From the NCBI RefSeq assembly GCF_036227205.1, contig NZ_CP109442.1:8928001-8992000 (forward strand): DNA of 64,000 bases. The letters run 5' to 3'. The notes beneath the pieces are model-generated. The model had not been told where the DNA came from. It ran no database searches and saw only the letters and a program-made list of their open reading frames with translations. This stretch comes from Amycolatopsis sp. NBC_01480. Lineage in GTDB: Bacteria; Actinomycetota; Actinomycetes; Mycobacteriales; Pseudonocardiaceae. This document shows, one piece after another, positions 7,633 to 17,300 of the stretch. The stretch's first letter is position 1. Every line of letters begins with the position of its first letter. The position numbers and the translations under genes are program-made.

Positions 7633-8838
7633 TCACGCCGCGAAAGCAGCGGTGCCGTTCGGGGTGCCCAGCCCGGTCGGGCCGTCCCATCCGGTGCCGG
7701 CGTTGCACTGCTGGCTGGCGCTGCAGGAACCGTTGCTGCCGCTGGTCACGTCGAACAGACCGTCACTGTGGGCGTACGGGTAGGAGTTCGGGCTGTCCGA
7801 AGCACCCGGGGCGCCCGCCAGCGCGTAAACGCTGGCGATGATCGGCGAAGAAGCACTGGTGCCACCGTAAACGGCCCAGCCGTTGCCACCGTAGGTCTGG
7901 TAGACCGCGACACCGGTGTTCGGGTCCGCGACCGCCGAGACGTCCGCCTCGCCGCGCTTGTCGCAACCGGTGTCCACGCTGGACTGGAACGACGGCTTGG
8001 CAACGGAAGTGGAGCAGCCGCTGCCGGCGCCGCTCCACGCCGACTCGCTCCAGCCGCGGCTGGAACCGTCCGCGGTCAGCGAGGTTCCGCCGACCGCGGT
8101 GACGCCGGCGCCGGTCGCCGGGTAGCTGGCGCCGTAACCGCTGTCACCGGTGCTCGCGGTGACCGCGACGCCGGGGTGGGTGTAGTACTGCGAGTCGTAG
8201 CTGGCTTCCGACCCGTCCTCGCCGCCGCCGTAGCTGTTCGAGACGTACTTCGCCCCGAGCTTCACCGCGGTGTTGACCGACTGGCCGAGGTTGTCGATGG
8301 TCGCGCTGTCCGCTTCCACCAAGAGGATCTTGCAGGCGGGGCAGGTGGCGGAGACCATGTCGACGTCGAGCGAGATCTCACCGGCCCAGCCGCTGTCCGC
8401 GGTCGGCAGCGGGCTGGCCTGGCCGTTCTGGTTGACCTTGCTGAAGCAGCCGTTCGCCGTGGAGCACTCGGGCAGGCCGAACTGCGAACGGTAGGCCGCC
8501 AGGTCCGACTCCGCGTTCGGGTCGTCATTGGCGTCCACAATGGCCACTGTCTGGCCGGATCCGCCGTCACCGAGCTTGTAGGCGGACTTGATGTCCGACG
8601 GCCCCAATCCGGACGGGGCCGCGTGCGGTGCGAGAACCGCCGGTTGCTTGATGTCGGTCCGCTTGAGCGCGAAGCAAGTCGCGTAACCAGGCTGCACGTT
8701 CTGGTTGCAGGCATGGGTCGTGTCGGGCTGCAGGGGCGCCGCGGCCGGGCTGGCCTGCGCCGGCAGCGATCCCCCCAATACCAAGACGAACGACGCGAAT
8801 CCGACAATTGCGGACAGGCCTCGCATAGTTCTGCGCAT
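7633..8838 (-). CDS. Secreted serine-carboxyl peptidase, family S53 (sedolisin)
   Basis: Exported acid protease of 401 residues with a signal peptide ending near residue 29 (LPAQASPAA). The Glu and Asp of the triad are E154 and D158 (GEISLDVDM), the oxyanion Asp is D232 (TGDSGYG) and the nucleophile is S328 (GGTSASSPI). The C-terminal GTGWDGPTGLGTPNG fits the calcium-binding end of the family. The pro-region is very short (about 50-60 residues). The start at 8838 has GGAGG 7 bases upstream. It lies next to a G1 protease gene; both families are pepstatin-insensitive acid proteases. Confidence 0.92.
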   Translation of the reverse strand: MRRTMRGLSAIVGFASFVLVLGGSLPAQASPAAAPLQPDTTHACNQNVQPGYATCFALKRTDIKQPAVLAPHAAPSGLGPSDIKSAYKLGDGGSGQTVAIVDANDDPNAESDLAAYRSQFGLPECSTANGCFSKVNQNGQASPLPTADSGWAGEISLDVDMVSATCPACKILLVEADSATIDNLGQSVNTAVKLGAKYVSNSYGGGEDGSEASYDSQYYTHPGVAVTASTGDSGYGASYPATGAGVTAVGGTSLTADGSSRGWSESAWSGAGSGCSTSVAKPSFQSSVDTGCDKRGEADVSAVADPNTGVAVYQTYGGNGWAVYGGTSASSPIIASVYALAGAPGASDSPNSYPYAHSDGLFDVTSGSNGSCSASQQCNAGTGWDGPTGLGTPNGTAAFAA

Positions 8839-8942
8839 AGCGCCTCCAAGGTTTTCGCTCGATCCTTGAGGAATTCAACTCAGCCGGTGGAAAGTAATCA
8901 ACCCGTCGTAAGTCGGGAATGTTTCTTGCCGAAGATCGCATT

Positions 8943-8978
8943 CATTCGGCCGAATGGAGCAGTCACATACTCCATTCG
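8943..8978. promoter_or_regulatory. CATTCG palindromes upstream of the sedolisin gene
   Basis: CATTCGGCCGAATG (8943-8956) is a perfect palindrome. Its right half overlaps CGAATGGAG (8951-8959), which pairs with CTCCATTCG (8970-8978) across a 10-base spacer. Three half-sites within 36 bases suggest an operator about 105-140 bases upstream of the sedolisin start. The rest of the gap 8839-9324 shows no gene. It holds GGTACC-containing repeats at about 9200-9245, close to the ABC exporter start, which may be another regulatory site. Confidence 0.5.
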
Positions 8979-9324
8979 ACGACCCTAAACGCTTTTACCG
9001 AAATTGCCGGCACACGGCCACACGCAGGCAAAACGTCCGAAATCGCCCAATTGACCCGACCTCCCCGCGCCCGGAAATGAAATTTGCCGATCGATATCCC
9101 CGAGATGGCCTTTGGAGGGTGTCGCGTGGCCGGTAAACGCGGTATACCTGTTCGCCGCGGCGTCTGACTGTGATTCTCCAACCACTCTGGGCACCCCCGC
9201 TGGTACCGCGGTACTACCGCCGGCCCGCAGTTCCCCCTGCGGTACCACCGATCCCGGCCGCCGGGCTCCTAGCGTTGCGGAGGAGACGCGCCGGGCAGCC
9301 CGGCGCGCGGAGGCAGGGGCAGAC

Positions 9325-10263
9325 ATGATCGAGGCACACCAGCTGACCAAGCGGTACGGGGAGAAGACGGCGGTGGACCGGCTGGACTTCACCGTCCGGC
9401 CCGGCATCGTCACCGGGTTCCTGGGCCCGAACGGGGCCGGCAAGTCCACCACGATGCGGATGATCCTCGGGCTGGACGCGCCGACCAGCGGGTCGGTCAC
9501 CGTCAACGGCCGCCGGTACGCCGAGCACAGCGCCCCGCTGCAGGAGGTCGGCGCGCTGCTGGAGGCCAAGTCCGTCCATCCCGGACGGTCCGCTGTGGAC
9601 CACCTGCTGGCGCAGGCCTACACCCACGGGATCCCGCGCCGCCGCGTCGACGAGGTGATCGAGCTGGCCGGGCTGCAGTCCGTGGCGAAGCAGCGGGCCG
9701 GCAAGTTCTCCCTCGGCATGGGCCAGCGCCTCGGCATCGCCGCGGCGCTGCTGGGCGACCCGGCGACGGTGATGCTCGACGAGCCGGTGAACGGGCTCGA
9801 CCCCGAGGGCGTGCTCTGGATCCGCAACCTGCTCACCGGGCTCGCCGCCGAAGGCCGCACCGTTTTCGTGTCCTCGCACCTGATGAGCGAGATGGCGCTG
9901 GTCGCCGAGCACCTCATCATCGTGGGCCGCGGCCGGCTGCTCGCCGACACCACTGTGGACGAACTGGTCCGCGAGGCCGGCGGCGACACGGTGCAGGTCG
10001 CCACCGCCGACCCGGCGCGGCTGCGCGAGGTGCTGGCCGGACCCGGCGTCGGGATCACCGGCCAGTCCGGCTCCGAGGAGCTGCAGGTGACCGGGCTGAC
10101 CGCTCGCGCCATCGGCCTCAAGGCCGCCGAGCACGGCATCGCGCTGTTCGAGCTCACCGCGAGGACCGTCTCGCTGGAAGCGGCTTTCATGGACCTGACC
10201 CGGGATTCCGTGGAGTACCACGGCACCACCACCGGCATCGAGACGCTCGGGAGGGCGGCATGA
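9325..10263 (+). CDS. ABC exporter ATP-binding protein
   Basis: Cytoplasmic ATPase of 312 residues with Walker A GPNGAGKST (about residue 36), a variant signature FSLGMGQRL (about 132), Walker B VMLDEPVNGLDP (about 152) and the H-loop SSHLMSE. A C-terminal extension (residues 215-312) is typical of drug or antibiotic-resistance type ABC-2 systems. The start at 9325 follows GCGGAGGC. It overlaps the permease start by four bases (ATGA). The two-component genes downstream suggest that cell-envelope stress controls it. Confidence 0.95.
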   Translation: MIEAHQLTKRYGEKTAVDRLDFTVRPGIVTGFLGPNGAGKSTTMRMILGLDAPTSGSVTVNGRRYAEHSAPLQEVGALLEAKSVHPGRSAVDHLLAQAYTHGIPRRRVDEVIELAGLQSVAKQRAGKFSLGMGQRLGIAAALLGDPATVMLDEPVNGLDPEGVLWIRNLLTGLAAEGRTVFVSSHLMSEMALVAEHLIIVGRGRLLADTTVDELVREAGGDTVQVATADPARLREVLAGPGVGITGQSGSEELQVTGLTARAIGLKAAEHGIALFELTARTVSLEAAFMDLTRDSVEYHGTTTGIETLGRAA

Positions 10264-11105
10264 CCACCACGACTCCGGCCCCGCCCGCGCCGGTCCCCGC
10301 GCAGGCTTCCCGCCCGGTCTACAAGGTGACCGGACGGCGCGTGCTGCGCTCGGAATGGGCGAAGCTCTGGTCGCTGCGCTCCACCTGGATCACCCTCGGC
10401 CTCGGCCTGGTGCTCCTGGTCGCGATCGGCCTGATCGCCGCGGCCCAGTACCACTCCCGGATCACCTCCGGCGAGCGCATGGACCGCGACTTCGCCCAGG
10501 CCACCGCGGTCAGCCTCTCGCTGTTCGGCATCACCTTCGCGCAGCTGGCCATGGGCGTGCTGGGCGTGCTGGTCACCGCCGGCGAGTACTCGACCGGCAT
10601 GATCCGCTCCACGCTGGCGGGCGTCCCCCGCCGGCTCCCGGTGCTGTGGTCCAAGGCCGCGGTGTTCGGCCTGGTCGCCCTGGTGGTCGCCCTCGTCGGC
10701 GTGTTCATCACCTTCGTCTTCGACAGCGGCATCGTCTCCGACACCCACGCGGCGATGACGCTGTCCGGCACGGGCGTGGTGCGCAGCCTGCTGGGCGCGG
10801 GCCTCTACCTCGGCCTGGTCGGCGTCCTCGGCGTGGCGCTGGGTGCCCTGCTGCGGTCGGTCGCGGGCGGCATCGCGGTGCTGGTCGGCCTGCTGATGCT
10901 GATCCCCGGCCTGATCTCGCTGCTCCCGACGAGCTGGCAGGGTGACATCAGCCCGTACCTGCCGAGCAACGCCGGCGAGTCGATGTTCGCGCTGACGCAC
11001 GACTCGACCACGCTGTCCCCCACCACCGGGCTGCTGGTCTTCCTCGGCTGGACGGTGCTGGCCCTGGCCGGCGCCGCCTACCGGCTGAAGCGGACCGACG
11101 CCTGA
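10260..11105 (+). CDS. ABC-2 type exporter permease
   Basis: Membrane subunit of 281 residues with six predicted helices: about residues 40-60, 88-110, 130-155, 165-190, 198-218 and 255-275. The sequence RVLRSEWAKLWSLRSTW before the first helix is typical of ABC-2 permeases encoded beside actinobacterial resistance-type ATPases. It is translationally coupled to the ATPase by a four-base overlap. The exported molecule is unknown. Confidence 0.92.
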   Translation: MTTTTPAPPAPVPAQASRPVYKVTGRRVLRSEWAKLWSLRSTWITLGLGLVLLVAIGLIAAAQYHSRITSGERMDRDFAQATAVSLSLFGITFAQLAMGVLGVLVTAGEYSTGMIRSTLAGVPRRLPVLWSKAAVFGLVALVVALVGVFITFVFDSGIVSDTHAAMTLSGTGVVRSLLGAGLYLGLVGVLGVALGALLRSVAGGIAVLVGLLMLIPGLISLLPTSWQGDISPYLPSNAGESMFALTHDSTTLSPTTGLLVFLGWTVLALAGAAYRLKRTDA

Positions 11106-11170
11106 CGCGAGTCCCCGCCGGCGCGGTGTCGAGTGCACCGCGCCGGCGGGGACTCGTCCACAATGAGCAG

Positions 11171-12493
11171 GTGAAAGCCGTGAGCAGCGACGACGCCGCC
11201 GGACCGGGCCCCGGGCCCGCACCGGTGGCGACCCATCCGCTGCTCACCCGGCTGACCCAGGCCGGCCAGCGCCTGCGGCAGGCGGACGGGCGGCATCGGT
11301 GGGTGCTCGACACGGCCGTCACGATCGCCGTGTTCCTGATGACCTGCCTGCCGGACCTGATCCATGACGGCGATGTCGTCGAGCCGCGCGGTCCGCGCGA
11401 ACTGCAGATCGCCTTCGCGCACCTGCCCCTGGCCGGCACGCTCGCGCTTCAGATCGCGCTCGTGCTCCCGCTGCTGTGGCGGCGCCGGGCGCCGGTGCCC
11501 GCGTTCGGCGTGATCGCGGCGGCGTTCCTCGTCCAGTGGTCGCTGGACGTGTTCCTGCGCGCCGATTTCGCCCTGCTGATCGCGTTGTACAGCGTCGCGG
11601 TGCACGGCCGGCTCCGGCAGCTGCCGTGGGTGTGCGCCGCCACGCTCGGCGTGATGGTCCCGCTCGCGGTCAAGGTCTCCGCGGTCTTTTCCTTGTGGGA
11701 GTCCCTTTTCCTGGTGCTGTGCGCGGTGACCGCGGCCGCCGCGCTCGGCCTGGCGGTGCGGATCCGCCGCACCCAGCTGGCCAGCCTGCGTGAGCGCACC
11801 GCCATCCTCGAACTCGAACGCGACCAGCGCAGCAAGCTCGCCGCCGCCACCGAGCGGGCCAGGGTGGCCCGCGAGATGCACGACATCATCGGCCACAGCC
11901 TGTCGGTGATCATCACCCTGGCCGACGGCGGCAGCTACGCGGCGGAGACCCGTCCCGACCGCGGCAAGGAGGCGCTGCGGCTGGTCGGCGACGCCGGACG
12001 GCAGGCGCTCGGCGAAATGCGGCGCATGCTCGGCGTCCTGCGCGAGCAGTCCGACACCCCCGAGCTCAACCCGCAGCCCCGCATCGCCGACCTCGACGCG
12101 CTGTGCGCCCGGATCCGCGCGGCCGGCCCCGTGGTCGTCTACCAGTCGGGCGGCGACCTCGACGCGCTGGACCGCGGGGTGCAGCTGATGGCGTACCGGA
12201 TCGTCCAGGAAGCGCTCACCAACACGCTCAAGCACGCCGGGCCGCGGACCCACGCGCACGTCCAGCTCACCGCGGAGGACACCCGGCTGAGCATCCGCGT
12301 GCACGACACCGGGACGCCCGACCAGGACGGGCCGCCCGCGCGCTCGCCGGTGGAGGGGCACGGGCTCGCCGGCATCCGGGAACGCGCGGCGCTGTACGAC
12401 GGCACCGTCTCCGCCGGGCCGGGACCCGGCGGCGGCTGGACCGTGCAGACCGTCCTGGACCTCAGTCCTCGTGCTTCCGGTGGTGCGGCGTGA
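11171..12493 (+). CDS. Sensor histidine kinase (NarL/DesK class)
   Basis: Membrane kinase of about 440 residues. Four or five hydrophobic segments (about residues 45-190) are followed by a short coiled region, the dimerisation/phosphoacceptor motif VAREMHDIIGHSLSVII (HisKA_3 class) and a HATPase domain ending in GHGLAGIRERAALYDG. The GTG at 11171 is chosen over an ATG at 11126 because the longer N-terminus lacks a ribosome site; GTG 11180 is also possible. It lies 65 bp behind the exporter permease and overlaps the response regulator, so sensor and exporter are likely one operon. Confidence 0.92.
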   Translation: MKAVSSDDAAGPGPGPAPVATHPLLTRLTQAGQRLRQADGRHRWVLDTAVTIAVFLMTCLPDLIHDGDVVEPRGPRELQIAFAHLPLAGTLALQIALVLPLLWRRRAPVPAFGVIAAAFLVQWSLDVFLRADFALLIALYSVAVHGRLRQLPWVCAATLGVMVPLAVKVSAVFSLWESLFLVLCAVTAAAALGLAVRIRRTQLASLRERTAILELERDQRSKLAAATERARVAREMHDIIGHSLSVIITLADGGSYAAETRPDRGKEALRLVGDAGRQALGEMRRMLGVLREQSDTPELNPQPRIADLDALCARIRAAGPVVVYQSGGDLDALDRGVQLMAYRIVQEALTNTLKHAGPRTHAHVQLTAEDTRLSIRVHDTGTPDQDGPPARSPVEGHGLAGIRERAALYDGTVSAGPGPGGGWTVQTVLDLSPRASGGAA

Positions 12494-13167
12494 CCACCGT
12501 CCTGATCGTCGACGACCAGCCTTTGCAGCGCTTCGGTTTCCGCATGCTGCTGGAGGCCTCGCCCGACACCGAGGTGGCCGGCGAGGCCGCGCACGGGGCC
12601 GAGGCCGTGCGCCGGACCGCCGAGCTGCGTCCCGACGTCGTGCTGATGGACATCCGCATGCCCGGCATGGACGGGATCGAGGCGACCCGGCACATCGTGG
12701 CCACCGGCGGGCGGTCGCGGGTCCTCGTGCTGACCACGTTCGACCTCGACGAGTACGCCTATGCGGCACTGCGCGCGGGCGCCAGCGGGTTCCTGCTCAA
12801 GGACGCGCAGCCGGAGGAATTGCTGGCCGGCATCCGGGCCGTCGCCGTCGGGGACGCGGTGATCGCGCCCGCCCTCACCCGCCGGCTGCTTGACACGTAC
12901 GCCCATCGCCTGCCCGACGGCACCGACGCGCGGGGAGGCCGCGACGATCCCCGTTGGCTGGCTCTCAGCGAACGCGAGCGGGAGATCCTGGTCGCCATCG
13001 GGCAGGGCTGGACCAACGGCGAGATCGCCGAGCGCCTGGTGCTCTCGGAGTCCACGGTGAAGACCCACGTCGGCCGAGTGCTGGCGAAAATCGGGGCCCG
13101 CGACCGGATCCAGGCCGTGATCGTGGCCTACGACCTCGGCCTGACCCAGCCCCGCGGGCCGGCCTGA
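12490..13167 (+). CDS. LuxR/NarL-family response regulator
   Basis: Partner regulator of the upstream kinase, 225 residues. The receiver domain has the acidic pair VDDQ (residues 8-9), phosphoacceptor D54 (VLMDIRMPGMDG) and Lys in FLLKDA (about 104). The LuxR DNA-binding domain occupies about residues 150-215 (LSEREREILVAIGQG, ESTVKTHVGRVLAKIG). The GTG start overlaps the kinase stop (GTGA). It probably activates the ABC exporter operon; this is inferred from gene order only. Confidence 0.95.
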   Translation: MTTVLIVDDQPLQRFGFRMLLEASPDTEVAGEAAHGAEAVRRTAELRPDVVLMDIRMPGMDGIEATRHIVATGGRSRVLVLTTFDLDEYAYAALRAGASGFLLKDAQPEELLAGIRAVAVGDAVIAPALTRRLLDTYAHRLPDGTDARGGRDDPRWLALSEREREILVAIGQGWTNGEIAERLVLSESTVKTHVGRVLAKIGARDRIQAVIVAYDLGLTQPRGPA

Positions 13168-13191
13168 CCGGGCTCGTGCTTACTGAGCGGC

Positions 13192-13232
13192 CGATCCCGT
13201 TGTGGCCGATTTCCCCGGCCACAACGGGATCG
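13192..13232. terminator. Bidirectional terminator hairpin
   Basis: Perfect 17-base arms (13192-13208 and 13216-13232) with a 7-base loop lie between two convergent genes, the response regulator (+) and the methyltransferase (-). There is no T-run on either side. The position supports transcription termination in both directions. Confidence 0.75.
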
Positions 13233-13236
13233 CCGG

Positions 13237-14079
13237 TCATTCCGCGGAGACCGCGCTGAGCGCCGAGGCGAGCCCGTCGGCCTTCAACGGCCGGGAAACG
13301 TACAACTGCGCGTACAGCCAGCCTTCGGACTCGAGCCCCTCCGGGTCGACTCCGACGCCGTCCAGCGTGGCGAGGATCTGGGTCTGCTCCTCGTCGGAGG
13401 CGAAGCGCCGCTGCCGGAAGACGCCGTCGATGCCCGCCGTTTCGTAGCCCAGCTCGGCGAGGCGCTCCGCGACCGGCTCGTAGGAGAACATCCGCAGCAC
13501 GAAATGCGCCATCCACGGCCGTGAGCCGCGGGCGATCCGGTCGATCGTCCGCTCGGTGACGTAGCCGACGCAGCCGGTCGACACGACGAGGTCCACCTGG
13601 TCCAGCAGCGCCTGCTGCGCCGGATCCGCGTCGTCGCGCTCGAAGTCCGCGCGGATGGTCTCGTCGAGGAATCCCGCGGACTGCGCGTATTCCAGCGCCG
13701 GTCCCGACGCGTCGAGGCCGAAGAACCGGGCCCCGTCGGGGGTCGCGTGGGTCCGCACCAGCCGTCGATCGCGCTCGAGCAGTGCCGGGCGGTCGAGGTC
13801 CGCGACGCCGGGTTCGGTGTACTGCGCGTAGAGGTCGTCCAGGCTGGTTTCGCACCGCAGCAACGCGGCGTTGACGCCGTACGAACAGCCGACGTCGAGC
13901 ACCGTCGGCTGCGGAATTCCGCGCTCTGCCTGATATTCCTCGATCAGTTTCGTGAAATACGGCTTCGCGAGCTGAGGAATCTGGTAATCCACGCGATTCA
14001 GCGTGCCGAAGTACGGTCGCGGGTCGGGCGCGGTGTAGATGTGGTCGAACGAGATCTTGCCGGTCGAGTCTAAAGGCAC
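13237..14079 (-). CDS. SAM-dependent methyltransferase, class I
   Basis: Soluble methyltransferase of about 280 residues. Motif I is VLDVGCSYGVNAALL (about residue 60), the acidic loop is ARFFGLDASGPALEYA and the post-II segment VDLVVSTGCVGYVTER. The C-terminal half (FVLRMFSYEP, LAELGYETAG) has no family-specific hint for the substrate. The GTG at 14079 is preferred because GAGGAG lies 8 bases upstream; a longer frame reaches 14121. It is monocistronic and convergent with the two-component operon. Confidence 0.8.
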   Translation of the reverse strand: MPLDSTGKISFDHIYTAPDPRPYFGTLNRVDYQIPQLAKPYFTKLIEEYQAERGIPQPTVLDVGCSYGVNAALLRCETSLDDLYAQYTEPGVADLDRPALLERDRRLVRTHATPDGARFFGLDASGPALEYAQSAGFLDETIRADFERDDADPAQQALLDQVDLVVSTGCVGYVTERTIDRIARGSRPWMAHFVLRMFSYEPVAERLAELGYETAGIDGVFRQRRFASDEEQTQILATLDGVGVDPEGLESEGWLYAQLYVSRPLKADGLASALSAVSAE

Positions 14080-14303
14080 GGGCCAGGCTCCTCGATCTGG
14101 TCGAACAGGGCGTCGCCCCACACAGCCTGACCAGCAGGATTCCGGGCCGGACCCTCACCTGGCCGGCTCCGGGCTGCCGCTCACGCCGGGGCGCTCGCTG
14201 ACGGCGAAGGTCGCGGGGTCCCAGCGATCCGCCAGTACCACCGTACTGACCGGGGGCAAGTCTTCGGTCTGATCAAGGCTCTTGTGCCGGCCGACGCCAA
14301 ACG

Positions 14304-17300
14304 CTAGGGGCAGGGCGGCTGGTAAGCCCGCTCGGGCAAGAACTGGTGCCAGTCCGCGGCGGTGATGGCGGGAGTGGTCTGGCAGATGCGGCGGGCGGCG
14401 GAATCGAGGTCGGTTTCGCGCAGCAGCGCGGTTCCATCGTCGCTCGCGGTGGCCGCGGTGTGGCCGTCCGGGCCGAACGCCACCGACCAGACGCGGTTGG
14501 AGTGCCCGGTGAGCGCGGCCAGGAATTGTGGTGACCGAAGGTCGGAGACGTCCCAAAGCCGCACGGTGTGGTCGTCGCCGGCGGTCGCCACAGTGTGTCC
14601 GCCAGGGCTGAACGCGACGGAGTAGAGGTGGCCGGTGTGGCCGGTGAGGGTGCTCAGCGCTTGCGGGTGAGCGGCGTCGGTGATGTCCCAGAGCCGGCCG
14701 GTCCGGTCGTCTCCGCCGGTGGCCATGGTCCGCCCGTCCGGGCTGATCGCGACCGACCAGACCGGGCCGGCGTGCCCGGTGACCCCGGCCAGCTGACGCG
14801 GCCGGCCGGGGTCGGTGACGTCCCACAGCCGGACTGTGGCATCCCATCCCGCGGTGGCCATGATCCGCCCGTCCGGGCTGACGGCCGCCGAGTAGACGGG
14901 GCCGACCTGGCCGGTCAGGGTGGCCAGCGGATGGGGGGACGCGGGATCGGCGATGTCCCAGAGCCGGACCGTGGCGTCGCTGGAGGCCGTGATCACGAAG
15001 CGCCCGTCCGGGCTGAACACCACCGCGTTGACGGTGTTGCTGTAGCCGGTCAGAGTCGCGAGCGCCCGCGGGTGGGCCCGGTCGGCGACGTTCCACAGCA
15101 GGACGGTGTGGTCGTCGCTGCCGGTCGCGAGCAGGCGCCCGTCCGCGCTGAAAGCCACCGATTGCACCTGGCCGGTGTGGCCGGTGAGCACCGCGAGTTC
15201 CGCGGGATGGGCCGGGTCGGCGACGTCCCACAGCCGCGCGGTGTGGTCGGCACTGCCGGTGGCGGCGGTGCGCCGGTCCGGGCTGAACGCTGCCGAGTAG
15301 ACCGCGCCGGCGGAACCGGCCAGTGCGAAGGCGGGGCCGGGGTGATGCGGGTCGGCGAGGTCCCAGAGCCGGACCGTGCGGTCCCAGCTGGAGCTGGCCA
15401 GGGTGCGCCCGTCCGGGCTGAAGACCGCGGACCAGACGATTTCGGTGTGGCCGGTGAACACGGCGCCGGTGTGCGGGTTCCGGGGGTCGGTGACGTCCCA
15501 GGTCCGGACGGTGCGGTCCTGGCCGGCGGTGGCCAGGGTGCGTCCGTCCGGGCTGAACACCGCCGAATAGACCTTGTCCGTGTGGCCGGTGAGCGTGGCG
15601 AGCCAGTGTGGCTGGGACCGGTCGGCGACGTCCCACAGCCGGGCCGTCCGGTCCTGGGACGCGGTGGCCAGGGTGCGCCCGTCCGGGCTGAACGCCACGG
15701 CCCGGACCCGGTCGGTGTGCCCGGTGAGGGTGGCGAGCAGCCGGGCGTGGGGCGGGTCGGCTACCTCCCACAGCTTGGCGGTGCCGTCTCCGCTCGCGCT
15801 GGCCAGCGTCCGGCCGTCTGGGCTGAAGACGGCCTGGTACACGCGTTCCGAGTGGTCGGTGAGGGTGATCAGCGACTGCGGCCGGTCGACATCGGTCACG
15901 TTCCACAGCCGGATGGTGTGGTCCTCGCCCGCGGTCGCGACGAACCGCCCGTCCGGGCTGAAGGCCACCGAGTAGACCCGGTCGGTGTGGCCGGCGAGCT
16001 CGGCCCGCTCGCGCGGGTGGGCCGGATCGGTGATGTCCCACAGGCGGACGAGATGGTCCCGGGCAGCGGTGGCGAGGATCCGTTCGTCCGGGCTGAACGC
16101 GACCGAGTAGACCTCCTCGCGGCCGTCGAGGGTGGCCAGCTCGCGCGGGTGATGGGGATCGGCGACGTCCCACAACCGCGCGGTGCGGTCGTCACTGGCC
16201 GTGGCCAGCAGGTGCCGGGTGGGGCTGAAGGCCAGCGCGTTGACGCCGTCGGTGTGGCTGGTGAGCTGGGTGGCATACGGCGCCGCGAAGGTGCTGAGCA
16301 CGGTGCCGCGGGCTTCCGCGGTCGGCGCGAGGCGGTAGGCGGCGAGCCCGAGCTGCGCGGCGAGCGCGGGGTTCGCGGTGCGCAGCGCATCGCTTTGGCC
16401 GGCGACTCGCTGGGAGATCGCGATGTCGCGTTCCGCGGAGGCCTGATTCTGCGCGTGGACGGCGTACCCGGTGGTGGCGGCGGCCAGCAGGAGCAGCACG
16501 GCGAGGAGCGCGACCAGCTGCCGGAGCCGGCGGTTGCGGCGCCGGGCCGCCGCCTGATCGGTCTCGTCGGCGGTGATGCTCGCCCGGAGGAACTCGCGTT
16601 CCCTCGCGGTGAGGGACAGGTCGCCGGCCCGGTCTTTCGCGATGCCCAGCCGGGTGCCCCGGTAGAGCACTCCGGGATCGCGGCCCAGTGACTCCCAGAC
16701 GGCGGTGGCCTCGGTCAGCCGGCGGTGGACGCGCAGGCTCTCCCGGTCCTCGGTGAGCCACTCGCGCAAGCGCGGCCAGGCGGTGACGAGGGATTCGTGG
16801 GTGAGGTCGACCGTGTCGGCGTCGATGGTGACGAGGCGGGCTTCGGCCAGGCGGGTCAGCACGGCGCCGGTGGCGTCGTCGGCCGGCTCGAGTTCGCTGC
16901 GGTGGATGCGGCGCTTGGTGTTCCCGGTGCCGTCGCCGAGGGTGGTCAGGCGCAGGAACAACTGCTTGACCAGCCGCTGCTGCCCGGCGTCGAAGTCCGC
17001 GTGGATGTCCTCGGCGGTCTGCGCGAGCGCACCCTGGATCCCGCCCGCCGCAAGGTATCCGGCCAGCGTCAGCGTGTTTCCCCGTCTTCGGCGCCAGGTC
17101 TCCAGCAGCACGTGGGACAGCAGCGGCAGCACGCCCGGCCGTCCGCCCGCCTCCGCCACCAGTTCCGCCAGCAGCGCGCCTTCCACGGCACAATCGGCGT
17201 GGACCGCGGGCTGGACGATCACGTCCCGGAGCTCGGCGGTGGTCATCGGCCCGACCAGCACCTGCGCGGCGGAAACGGCGGCCGCCAGCTCGGCGTGCTC

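Noticed and set aside
14155..16691. Long open frames on both strands across the WD40 region (672 and 707 codons)
   Set aside because: They are shadows of the repeated, GC-biased WD40 coding DNA, with low-complexity His/Arg/Gly or Val/Gly composition and no domains.
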